Positions 50,806 to 58,801 of a stretch of 64,000 nucleotides of DNA are shown in pieces. Under the pieces are notes generated by a model. It made no database searches. It was given only the letters and a program-made list of their open reading frames with translations, and was not told the origin of the DNA. Origin of the DNA: Phycisphaerales bacterium (GTDB lineage Bacteria > Planctomycetota > Phycisphaerae > Phycisphaerales > UBA1924); the NCBI GenBank assembly GCA_905339235.1, contig CAJPFG010000027.1, positions 50,291 to 114,290 on the forward strand. Reading direction: 5' to 3'. How positions within the stretch are numbered: position 1 is the first letter of the stretch; every line of letters starts with the position of its first letter. The translations under genes were made by a program, and so were the position numbers.

Positions 50806-51212
50806 ATGCCATGGGCTCCGAACTCGACGCGAGAGGCCCGGGAACCGACGCGGTGGATGCTCGCATCCGCGATGCCCTGCGCGAGTTCAAAGACGGTCGT
50901 AGCAACAAGGTGGTGGCCGCGGCGCTGAACGTCGGTCACGAGAACCTGAGGCGAGTGCTCGCCGGTAAGGTGGCGTCCATGCGGATTCTTCTGGCGTTGG
51001 TCGAACAGGCTGGGTACAACCCGGGCTGGCTCCTCACCGGGCAAGGTCCCAGGAGAGTCCGGGAGGTGGCCTCGTGGCAACTTCGCATGGCACGCACGCA
51101 GGATCTTTTCCGAGCCTTGGCGGATCAGTTGGAGGGAATCGACGGCGCCGGAATCACGGTTCCGCGTGGATTCTCCGCGCAGGTGAGAGCGGTCTCCAAA
51201 CGCCGGTGGTAG
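50802..51212 (+). CDS. Phage-repressor-like helix-turn-helix protein
   Basis: A 136-residue protein with a helix-turn-helix (NKVVAAALNVGHENLRRVLA) and the phrase YNPGWLLTGQGP, characteristic of XRE/Cro regulators such as prophage repressors. The C-terminal half is helical and ends in a basic KRRW. GTG at 50802 overlaps the previous stop; ATG at 50811 is also possible. It may regulate the sigma/kinase or secreted-protein genes nearby. Confidence 0.72.
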   Translation: MNAMGSELDARGPGTDAVDARIRDALREFKDGRSNKVVAAALNVGHENLRRVLAGKVASMRILLALVEQAGYNPGWLLTGQGPRRVREVASWQLRMARTQDLFRALADQLEGIDGAGITVPRGFSAQVRAVSKRRW

Positions 51213-51307
51213 AGCTCGGCACTCGGCTGGCCCACCGCGTCAGAGTCCCAGAGGGCGGGCGGAATGCTCGGCGTGGAAGGCGAATGCACGGGCCGTCGGT
51301 GGTGCAT

Positions 51308-51313
51308 TACACT
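51308..51313 (+). promoter_or_regulatory. -10-like box for leaderless start at 51320
   Basis: TACACT ends exactly 6 nt before the ATG, the same spacing as in several core genes. It is the main support for the small gene that follows. Confidence 0.4.
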
Positions 51314-51319
51314 CTCCTC

Positions 51320-51544
51320 ATGTCTGGCGAACGGAACAGGCTTGGCGATGCGGTGCTCGAACGACTGCGTAGGCGGAAGATGTTGGCGATCAGGATCGAG
51401 AGCACACTCCCACCGAGCGTGCTCCAATGGCGCCTCCACGCCAGATCGCCGAGCGGTGAACTCTGGGTCGCCGAGCACGAGGACTACGACAAGGCCGCGT
51501 GCATCCTGGCCGAGATGGTGGGGTTCAAGCTGAAGCAACGGTGA
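51320..51544 (+). CDS. Small hypothetical protein
   Basis: A 74-residue basic protein (SGERNRLGDAVLERLRRRKM; LWVAEHEDYDKAACILAEMV) with a helix, a strand pair and a helix. No family recognised. Start support comes from the TACACT box 6 nt upstream rather than a ribosome site. Confidence 0.5.
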   Translation: MSGERNRLGDAVLERLRRRKMLAIRIESTLPPSVLQWRLHARSPSGELWVAEHEDYDKAACILAEMVGFKLKQR

Positions 51545-51891
51545 GCTTCGCGGAGCCACCACACAGATTCGAGTGGATTCGTGTGAGGGATGTGGATTTG
51601 GGAAGCTCCCTCGCAATTCACGGTAGTAGGTGCTTCACTCATCCCGACGCCACCGTTGGCGGGGCATGGTCGCTGCATTGCGCTTCAAAGGTCAGGCTGG
51701 GCCGTAAGTACCTGTCCACAAGCGCGGCCAACCGAGCAGATTGGACACCGGCGACCATTACCCTCACACAAATCTGCGCGGCGCCGGCCGGCCTGGGCAC
51801 GCTTCGCGAGCGACTGCTAGACTGATTGCTCAGGTTTCGTGGGCGCGGTGCGCTGACCAAGTCCGGTGTCCGGGACCCTCGGGGGTAGCCG
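51545..51891. other. Intergenic stretch without a supported gene
   Basis: About 350 bp before the three-gene hydrolase operon. Short open frames on both strands show no family signal. It probably contains the operon promoter, which I could not place. Confidence 0.5.
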
Positions 51892-53112
51892 ATGTCGAGT
51901 CCATCGTGCGCGATGACGTGGCCAGCCCTGGCTGTACGCCGACTGCCGATGTTCGCGCTGGTGTTGCTTTCGCTGGTGCCCGTTGCGAGGGCGGACTACC
52001 TCGTTGTCGACCGCCGAGTCTCTGTCAAGCGCGGCCCTTCCGCGGCGGCTGAGCCGGCCCGCAGGGTCCAGCCGGGGCAGATCCTTGCTCTCGCGGCCAG
52101 CGACCTGACCGACAACTACTTCCAGGTAGCCTTCCCGCCCGGACAGATAAGCTGGATCTACAAGGGATTCGTTACCCGACACGCCGGTGAACCGCCCGCC
52201 GACTCCGCCCTTCCGGTCGGCACGCTGAAAGTCCACATTCTCAACATCGGTCAGGGCGACGCGATCCTGATCGTGTGCCCGGACGGGGACCATCAGCTCT
52301 TGATCGACACGGGCGACACCCGGTACCCAGGAGCGACCCAATCGTTCAAGAACGCGCTCACCGAGCTTCAGGCGCAGGACGACGTCATCGAGATCGCGGT
52401 AGCCTCGCACCCCCATTCGGATCACATCGGGAATATGGAGTGGCTGCTCCGCCAGTACACGGTCGGGCTCTATGTCGACAACGGGCAGACATACGACAGT
52501 GCCACCTACCGCCACGTCGAGAAGGCGTTGACCGATCGCGGCGTCCGCCGGGAGCGTGTCGAAGCGTCCCTGCCCAGTATCGATTTCTGCCCCCTCGAGG
52601 ATGTTTCGGCAATCATCCTCAAGCCCGCGGGGTTCGGGACATTGTCCGATCCCAACGACCGGTCAGTGATCGTGCGCGTGGACCACGGGGAGGACAGTTT
52701 TCTGTTCGTGGGTGACGCGGAACTGGAGGAAGAGGAGCAACTCCTGCACGACGCCGCGACCCGCGCACGCCTGGACTGCGATTTCCTGAAGGTCGGCCAC
52801 CACGCCTCGGATACGTCATCCGGACAGGCCTTTCTGGATGCGGTCACCCCCGACATCGCGGCGTTCTCCGCCGGACTGCCGGGGATCAGCACGAACGCCG
52901 GCTACATGCACCCCCGTCGCAGCACCATCGAACGGCTGCTGAAGTACGTTCACACGTTGCCGGGGCCGCCGCGCCGCTTGCAGACCTACGACGCCAAGGC
53001 GAAGCTGTGGACTTCCACTGAGATCGCAGGCGCCCTGTACGGAACTCCCCTAGATGGAGAGCTTGTCTTCGAGAGCACGGGGAACGGGATCCTTCCTCCC
53101 CCAGTCCGCTGA
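51892..53112 (+). CDS. Exported ComEC-like metallo-beta-lactamase-fold hydrolase with SH3b domain
   Basis: A 406-residue protein. A signal peptide (about 14-34; LPMFALVLLSLVPVARA) is followed by an SH3b-like domain (about 35-97; VSVKRGPSAAAEPARRVQPG, SWIYKGFV). The metallo-beta-lactamase fold begins VHILNIGQGDAILI, with metal ligands HPHSDH (173-178), FVGDAE and VGHHASDTS. This is the ComEC/Rec2 C-terminal subfamily, whose members cut nucleic acids or phosphodiesters. It lacks the ComEC channel domain. It begins an operon with the DUF2235 gene 26 nt downstream. Confidence 0.88.
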   Translation: MSSPSCAMTWPALAVRRLPMFALVLLSLVPVARADYLVVDRRVSVKRGPSAAAEPARRVQPGQILALAASDLTDNYFQVAFPPGQISWIYKGFVTRHAGEPPADSALPVGTLKVHILNIGQGDAILIVCPDGDHQLLIDTGDTRYPGATQSFKNALTELQAQDDVIEIAVASHPHSDHIGNMEWLLRQYTVGLYVDNGQTYDSATYRHVEKALTDRGVRRERVEASLPSIDFCPLEDVSAIILKPAGFGTLSDPNDRSVIVRVDHGEDSFLFVGDAELEEEEQLLHDAATRARLDCDFLKVGHHASDTSSGQAFLDAVTPDIAAFSAGLPGISTNAGYMHPRRSTIERLLKYVHTLPGPPRRLQTYDAKAKLWTSTEIAGALYGTPLDGELVFESTGNGILPPPVR

Positions 53113-53138
53113 TCTAGACCTTCGCCCGCGAGCGTCAC

Positions 53139-54278
53139 ATGCCCCGAAACCTCATCATCTGCTGCGACGGCACGGGAAACCAGATCAGCACCGATCCCTC
53201 AAACGTCATGCGCCTTTGGAGCACGCTCGAACTCGACCAGACGCAGATCGGCTTCTACGACCCGGGGGTGGGCACGCTTGGCGATCCCCGGATCCTCACG
53301 CCGTTACGAAAGCAGCTCCGCAAGCGTCTCGACGGGGCGATCGGATACTCCATCCGGGACAACTTCATCGAGGCGTATTCCTTCATCGCCCGCCATTACC
53401 AGGACACCGACCGACTCTTCCTCTTCGGCTTCAGCCGCGGCGCGTACACCGCCCGCGCCATCGCCGGCGCGATTCACCTGTTCGGGCTCACACGCCCCGA
53501 GCATGAGAACCTCGCGCCGTACGTATGGCGGACCTACAGCAACGACGACGGGGACGAGGATTCCAAGACCCTCTTCGAAACCGCGGCCCGGTTTCATAAA
53601 CGGTTCACACGGAAGGTCCCGATTCACTTCGTGGGTGTCTGGGACACGGTGAGCTCCTTCGGCCTTGTCACGCACTTCCGCACGCTGCCCCACACGCGGG
53701 ACAATCCCTCGGTGGCGCACGTGCGGCATGCGGTCTCCATCGACGAGCACCGGGCCTGCTTCCGGGCCAATCACAGCGATCCCTCTGTGCCTGGTCAGAC
53801 GTGCAAAGAAGTCTGGTTCGCGGGCGTGCACTCCGACATCGGCGGGGGGTATCCGGAGCGTCATTCGGGCCTTGCGAAGATCGCACTGCGATGGATGTTG
53901 CGTGAGGCGCACGCCGCTGGCCTTCGGATCAGCGAGGATCGCTACCACGAAGTGCTCAAGGACCCGGGCCCTGACCCATCGGCGGAACAGCACGAATCTC
54001 TCGACGGCTGGTGGCGGCTCTTGGAGTTTCTGCCCCAGCGCCGTTGGAATCACGCCAAGCGACGCCTCGCCTGGCATCTCCCCAGCTTCTTCCGCCGGCG
54101 ACCCATGTGCTCACGCGAGCGCCCGGTGCCCACCGTTCACGAGTCCGTCCGCGACCGCATCGGGGCCGGCAGCTACCGGCCGCGCAACATGACCGCCAAT
54201 GTCAACTGGGAACCCAGCGGTGCCGACCCTTTTCCCATGGCCAGTTCGGCCCCCGCAACACTCCCGAGTCCTGCCTGA
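53139..54278 (+). CDS. DUF2235 alpha/beta hydrolase (Tle1-like)
   Basis: A 379-residue protein with the DUF2235 landmarks: NLIICCDGTGNQ at the start, the nucleophile elbow FGFSRGAYTARAIAG (Ser near 99), VGVWDTVSSFG (Asp) and FAGVHSDIGGGYPE (His). The family includes type VI secretion phospholipase effectors and cytoplasmic hydrolases. No T6SS genes or secretion signal are present. It is 11 nt upstream of the membrane protein gene and 26 nt downstream of the ComEC-like gene. Confidence 0.9.
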   Translation: MPRNLIICCDGTGNQISTDPSNVMRLWSTLELDQTQIGFYDPGVGTLGDPRILTPLRKQLRKRLDGAIGYSIRDNFIEAYSFIARHYQDTDRLFLFGFSRGAYTARAIAGAIHLFGLTRPEHENLAPYVWRTYSNDDGDEDSKTLFETAARFHKRFTRKVPIHFVGVWDTVSSFGLVTHFRTLPHTRDNPSVAHVRHAVSIDEHRACFRANHSDPSVPGQTCKEVWFAGVHSDIGGGYPERHSGLAKIALRWMLREAHAAGLRISEDRYHEVLKDPGPDPSAEQHESLDGWWRLLEFLPQRRWNHAKRRLAWHLPSFFRRRPMCSRERPVPTVHESVRDRIGAGSYRPRNMTANVNWEPSGADPFPMASSAPATLPSPA

Positions 54279-54289
54279 GGTTTCTCACC

Positions 54290-55696
54290 ATGCCCGAAGA
54301 GCCCACCACACGGAAAGAACCGAAGGCCCCCACGGATGCTTCGGAGCGCAGCAAGCGCCGCTCGCGCCTGCTGGCCGAGAGCCAGCCCGCCGATCCGATG
54401 GAGCAACTCCGCGAGTTTCTCCGCGCCGTTCATGTGATGAAGCTCTACGCGTCGGCCAAGGGAATCGCGATCCCGCAGGCCGCCCGCACCAGCATCAGCG
54501 CGCTTGCTCCCATCGAGGCGGCCGTCGCCCGGATCAAGGAGGGGGAACCGGTGACCATGCTCGCGGATCGCAGCCTGGAGGGCGCGCTCGATACCGCGAT
54601 GGCCGCACACTCCGCGCTCGTCGAACTGGTCGCCCCAGCCACCCCTGATTCGATTATCTACACTCGCCCGCCCACGGGATTCGGCGACTTCGTCAAGCAC
54701 CAGCGCATTCTCGCGGTGCTGCTGTTCGTATCGCTCATCGCGATCGTGGGCTTCATCGGGTGCCTGATCTTGAAGGATCGCTTTGCCGAAGGGCCGAAAC
54801 AGCTGCGCGGATTGTGGAGCCAGGTCGACGCCTTCGAGAGCCGCTTGCGAGACCTTGAGAACCTCCCCGCAAGCTCCGACATTCTGGTCCAGGAAACTCA
54901 GAAGATCGTCGTCGACCTCGAGCACCGCGGCAACGAGTTGGCGGCGTCGACCGCCGGCGGGAGCCTCCCGCCTTGGCCGCAGACTGATATTACCCAAGCG
55001 CTTACCCAGATCAGCGAGCGGCCCACGGGCGCCCCGGCGCCCATCGCGGCCGCACGCAAGCAGATCGCGACATTCCGAGATCGAGTGGGCGGCATCAACG
55101 CCAAGTCCGGCTGGGGGTTGTTCTGTGACCAACTGACCAACCTGTTCGCCGCGATGCTCGGTGCCGCGTTCTACACGCTGTACACCGCCAATCGCTACAT
55201 AGTCGAGCGCACCTTCGACCGGGCGTACACGACGCACTACATCGTTCGATTCGTGCTCGGCATCGTGGCCGGCGTGATCCTTGCGAACTTCGGAGACTAT
55301 CTGCTCACGGACAGGACAGCCGGTGGAGCCAATGCGGCGAAACCCGGCGGCCCTCCCAGCGAGGCGGCTGTCACGCTTACTCAATCCGTCCTGGCGTTGA
55401 TCGGCGGGTACTCCGCGGACGCGGTCAATGCGATCTTCACCCGCGTGGCGGAGACATTGACCACCCTGGTGCGCGGCGATACCGGGCAGCGGGTCCGCGA
55501 GGAGGCCAAGGTCGAAGTCAAGAAGGCAGAAGCCAAGGCCAAGCAAAGAGAGGAAGTGGCCAAGGGGCAGGTCGACGAGTCCAAGCGGGCCGAGAAGGCC
55601 CGATTGGAAGAGGTGTTGGCCCAGGCGACCAGGAGCAAAGCTCATCCAGACGTTTTCGCGTCCATTCAAGCGCGACTTCGTGACCTTGGCGGATGA
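54290..55696 (+). CDS. Three-helix membrane protein with coiled-coil tail
   Basis: A 468-residue protein of unknown family. Membrane helices lie at about 139-160, 284-302 and 318-336, with a possible re-entrant segment near 362-380. The N-terminal 130 residues and the loop 165-280 are helical, and the C-terminus (400-445) is a Lys/Glu/Ala coiled-coil. Proteins like this may anchor or permeabilise membranes. ATG at 54290 is 11 nt past the DUF2235 stop, so it is the last gene of the operon. Confidence 0.78.
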   Translation: MPEEPTTRKEPKAPTDASERSKRRSRLLAESQPADPMEQLREFLRAVHVMKLYASAKGIAIPQAARTSISALAPIEAAVARIKEGEPVTMLADRSLEGALDTAMAAHSALVELVAPATPDSIIYTRPPTGFGDFVKHQRILAVLLFVSLIAIVGFIGCLILKDRFAEGPKQLRGLWSQVDAFESRLRDLENLPASSDILVQETQKIVVDLEHRGNELAASTAGGSLPPWPQTDITQALTQISERPTGAPAPIAAARKQIATFRDRVGGINAKSGWGLFCDQLTNLFAAMLGAAFYTLYTANRYIVERTFDRAYTTHYIVRFVLGIVAGVILANFGDYLLTDRTAGGANAAKPGGPPSEAAVTLTQSVLALIGGYSADAVNAIFTRVAETLTTLVRGDTGQRVREEAKVEVKKAEAKAKQREEVAKGQVDESKRAEKARLEEVLAQATRSKAHPDVFASIQARLRDLGG

Positions 55697-55855
55697 AAGC
55701 GTCGCGATGCGTAGGCTGCGCCGGCTCGGGCATGGCGTCCACGGTATAGGAACCACGCGGTTCCACTATGGCCGCTTGCGTTTCAAATGACCCCATCCCC
55801 ACCGAGCGTTAGTCTGCGGCCCTGCGGATCGCCCCTTTGTCGCCGAGATGTGACC

Positions 55856-55893
55856 TTGCCAAAGGCACGCATTCACGCTATCCTATAGACTAT
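55856..55893 (+). promoter_or_regulatory. Promoter and overlapping operator of the NACHT operon
   Basis: TTGCCA (55856-55861), a 17-bp spacer and TATCCT (55879-55884) make a good sigma-70-like promoter. ATAGACTAT (55885-55893), a 4-bp-arm palindrome, covers the expected start and could be a repressor site. The start codon lies about 70 nt downstream. Confidence 0.55.
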
Positions 55894-55960
55894 CGGATCT
55901 CCTCCGAAATTGACTGCTGCGGGAGCCGCTACTCCTTACCTCGTGCACGGGAGCATAGAC

Positions 55961-57304
55961 GTGAAAAACGTTCCGCGACTCCCTCTTACCGAACGCGTTG
56001 CTCGCGCACCCAAGTCGTCTGCATTGCGTTCCATCAGCCTTGTGCATATCAATCACCTTGTCGATGATGTACTGCTGCTCAATTCGCTCTTGGAGCCGCT
56101 AGTCGCAGAGCTAATATTCGTGCCCGTGCCCTATTCGACCCGCAAGGCACCCAGTCCGACCGGATATCACGTGGTTACTCCTACCACCCACGATAACCTG
56201 CAGGTGGCGATGGCCAACGCGGTCCAATCAGCAATACGGCTCATTGCTGAGGGAACCAAGAACGATGCGATCCTCCTCTCAGACGGCGGTTACCAGTTTG
56301 TACGAGGCGACCTAGTGCCCCTCGCCGAGACCCATCGAGTGAACATTCTTGGCACTGTCGAGCAAACCGTAGCTGGCTTGCGAACGGCGAGGCGGTTTGC
56401 AGAATCAACCGGCGGCTTTCCTCACCCAGTGTTGTCAGTGGCGAGGTCCATCGTCAAGACCAGATTTGAAAACCACTACATTGCCGACCGGATTGTCGAG
56501 GAGATGTCGCTTTTATTGTATGCGTCCGATCAATTCGTATCGCATAGAAGCGCTGTTTTACTCGGTTATGGCATCTTGGGAAGAGCCCTAGCACACCGAC
56601 TGCGCGCCCAGCATTGCGATGTCACTGTATTTGAGCCCAACGATCAGGTGAGGCAGGCTGCGGCGGCAGACGGCTTTCAGACGATCACAGAAATGTCAGC
56701 TATGCAGTTCGATTGCGAACCGATCGTCGTGGGTGCCTCCGGTCATCGATCATTTGGTGAGCGAGCCTTTTCGCAGTTTCTGGCAAGTTCGGCCAAGACC
56801 CTCACAATCGTCAGCGCGTCCTCTGCGCGCACGGAATTTGCTGACATACTTCTTCCCTTAGAGAACGAGCCACACGTTGAGTTGCGCGGTCTTGGCGTCG
56901 AGCGTTGTGATTTCGGTACTGAGTACACCTTTGACTTCCAAGGGGTGTCTCGCCGGGTCGTGTGCATAGCTGATGGTCTCCCGGTCAATTTCTTTCGGGC
57001 TGCAAGCGAAAGCTTGCCTTGCAGCATTATCGACCTGGTGAATGCTGAACTGGTGTCATTGGTCACTGGTCTAGCCAACGAGGCCAGTACGCTTGAGCCG
57101 AGAATTCACCTGCTGGGACATGGAATGCCCGCGAGCGTCACCGTGGATGAGCGCCGCCTCTTTCAGCAATGGTGTGAGGAGCATGCCGCGGCTGCGCGGA
57201 TCGTAAAGCGGGGTGGCTTGGACGCCATGGGAATACATCCTTGCGAATCCCTGCTGAGCGCTGCACTGCTCGCGCCGCTCGCCGGCGATTCAGGGAGTTC
57301 ATAA
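55961..57304 (+). CDS. S-adenosylhomocysteine hydrolase-like NAD-binding protein
   Basis: A 447-residue protein with the SAHH order of motifs: LLSDGGYQF (for DDGGD), ILGTVEQTVAGL (for GVTEQT), VARSIVKTRFENHY (for VNDSVTKSKFDN), then the Rossmann motif LLGYGILGRALAHRL (202-207). The catalytic Lys appears kept (about 166), while the following Asp is Glu. True SAHH cleaves SAH to adenosine and homocysteine; the changed residues leave the reaction open. GTG at 55961 has GGGAG 7 nt upstream; the TTG at 55910 has none. Its TAA overlaps the next ATG (TAATG). It is the first gene of the NACHT operon. Confidence 0.8.
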   Translation: MKNVPRLPLTERVARAPKSSALRSISLVHINHLVDDVLLLNSLLEPLVAELIFVPVPYSTRKAPSPTGYHVVTPTTHDNLQVAMANAVQSAIRLIAEGTKNDAILLSDGGYQFVRGDLVPLAETHRVNILGTVEQTVAGLRTARRFAESTGGFPHPVLSVARSIVKTRFENHYIADRIVEEMSLLLYASDQFVSHRSAVLLGYGILGRALAHRLRAQHCDVTVFEPNDQVRQAAAADGFQTITEMSAMQFDCEPIVVGASGHRSFGERAFSQFLASSAKTLTIVSASSARTEFADILLPLENEPHVELRGLGVERCDFGTEYTFDFQGVSRRVVCIADGLPVNFFRAASESLPCSIIDLVNAELVSLVTGLANEASTLEPRIHLLGHGMPASVTVDERRLFQQWCEEHAAAARIVKRGGLDAMGIHPCESLLSAALLAPLAGDSGSS

Positions 57305-58344
57305 TGGCGTTAATGTCGCAACCAAAGACCGTTCTCGTGTCCCGGGAAGGCGTTCCGATCTATTGTTTCGGGCATCCCCGGAAACGATGGGTCCTGTGGC
57401 ATATTACTAGCGGGTGCAATCTGGAGTGCGTATATTGCTATGGGTCGTTTGAAGGGGGTTCTTATAAAAAGAACTATCGCAGCGATAGGGACCTGCCGTT
57501 GGCAACGATGCTGACGGTTGCAGATGATGTAGCGAGCCTTGGCTTTACGCACGTACACATTAACGGCGGAGAGCCGCTCCTTCGACGAGAGACATGGAAT
57601 GTCGCGGACAGGTTGAGGGCCCATGGCTTGCAAGTATGGGTGCTGACCAACGGTACCGTGGTGTCTCGGGAGATTCAGGGCTATTTTGAATCCGGTTGCC
57701 TGGATTGCCTCGCCTTTTCAATCGACTCGATTCGCCCTGAGTACGGGAACGCCGTGCGAGAAAAGACCGAGATGGTATTGAAGAACATTCCGCTCTTCGC
57801 ACGGTGGAAAGCACAAGCCGGAATCGCCACTCGGCTGGGAGCCTACGTTGTCTTGACTCGAAAGAATCTCGATCACGTATCTGAACTGATTCAGTGGCTA
57901 GTCGAGATAGGCGTTCAGTACGTGAATATGCAGACGGTGCATCTCCCGATCGGACATCCTGATAGATCAGAGTTGATGCTGACTTCAGATTGCACAGAGC
58001 GAGTCTTATCGGTTCTCGACATACTGGAGCGCAGCCGCGGCCGCATTGAGACTTCATCGGACGCGCTGCTGAACCTCACGCGATCACTCATTCAGCACGG
58101 AGGAGGTGCAGTGAACTCGTGCTTTGCTGAGGAGGGGAATTACCTGTACCTGAGTCCTGACGGAAGCGTGCATGGCTGTCCGTCGAAGCCACCAATGGCA
58201 AACGCTGCGTGGGGGAACGTAAGAAAGGAGAATCTGAGAGATATCATTACGGCCCGCAGAAGCAAAACGCCTGCGAGGTGTCCACACGTTTCTCTTGATT
58301 GCCTGGGCATGTATGAAATGGCGTTTCAGGCAGCAAATCCATAG
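57304..58344 (+). CDS. Radical SAM enzyme
   Basis: A 346-residue protein. CNLECVYCY (38-46) supplies the CxxxCxxC iron-sulfur ligands, and HINGGEPLL is the GGE SAM motif. The C-terminal part (NSCFAEEGNYLYLSPDGSVH, CPSK, GNVRKENLRDI, later CPHVSLDCLGMYE) is SPASM-like, with Cys residues that could hold an auxiliary cluster or bind a peptide. It is translationally coupled to the SAHH-like gene. The substrate is unknown. It uses SAM, and the neighbour resembles an enzyme that removes a SAM by-product, though radical SAM chemistry itself does not release SAH. Confidence 0.9.
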   Translation: MALMSQPKTVLVSREGVPIYCFGHPRKRWVLWHITSGCNLECVYCYGSFEGGSYKKNYRSDRDLPLATMLTVADDVASLGFTHVHINGGEPLLRRETWNVADRLRAHGLQVWVLTNGTVVSREIQGYFESGCLDCLAFSIDSIRPEYGNAVREKTEMVLKNIPLFARWKAQAGIATRLGAYVVLTRKNLDHVSELIQWLVEIGVQYVNMQTVHLPIGHPDRSELMLTSDCTERVLSVLDILERSRGRIETSSDALLNLTRSLIQHGGGAVNSCFAEEGNYLYLSPDGSVHGCPSKPPMANAAWGNVRKENLRDIITARRSKTPARCPHVSLDCLGMYEMAFQAANP

Positions 58345-58371
58345 TACTGATGCTAGAGGAGTAACGAAGCC

Positions 58372-58791
58372 ATGGACCATTCAGCAATCGTCGCCGCGTT
58401 GGTCAACTATTCGTTGAGGGCAGCATGGCAAGTAGTCCCGAAAATCGGCGAAAGCGCGTACAGGCTTCTGACACTTCTCAACAAGACCATTCTGGACCAT
58501 GTGGCCTCGCGGGGTGAGTCAGGCGCAGTGCTAGCAGATGAGTTTCGAAAGGATCCTCGTACGTATGAAAGTCCGATGGCAAAGCTGGTTGCGGCGGCAT
58601 TGGCTGATGACGAGGGCCTGGCGAAAGAGGTAAAGCGCATTATCGGAGAATACAACCGGGCGGTCTCCCCAGGGCAGGATGGCGATAACCATCGCATCGA
58701 TGTTTCGGGGAGGATCAACGCAGTTGGCAGCGCGTTTGGCGGGGGGTCGGTCTCGGCCGGCGGAGACATTGTGGGTGGCTCCAAAGCATAG
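58372..58791 (+). CDS. Small helical protein with C-terminal amyloid-like motif (Bell-like effector candidate)
   Basis: A 139-residue protein. Residues 1-100 are alpha-helical (AALVNYSLRAAWQVVPKIGE; SPMAKLVAAALADDEGLAKE), like the helical effectors that sit beside bacterial NLR genes. Residues 118-136 read VGSAFGGGSVSAGGDIVGG. The NACHT protein two genes on has VGSVAGSGRVSVGGHIVGG at 66-84, 13 of 19 identical. Shared Gly-rich motifs of this kind act as amyloid-like signalling sequences between sensor and effector. The effector role is inference. It follows the radical SAM gene by 27 nt. Confidence 0.78.
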   Translation: MDHSAIVAALVNYSLRAAWQVVPKIGESAYRLLTLLNKTILDHVASRGESGAVLADEFRKDPRTYESPMAKLVAAALADDEGLAKEVKRIIGEYNRAVSPGQDGDNHRIDVSGRINAVGSAFGGGSVSAGGDIVGGSKA

Positions 58792-58801
58792 TGGCCAGGG
58801 A

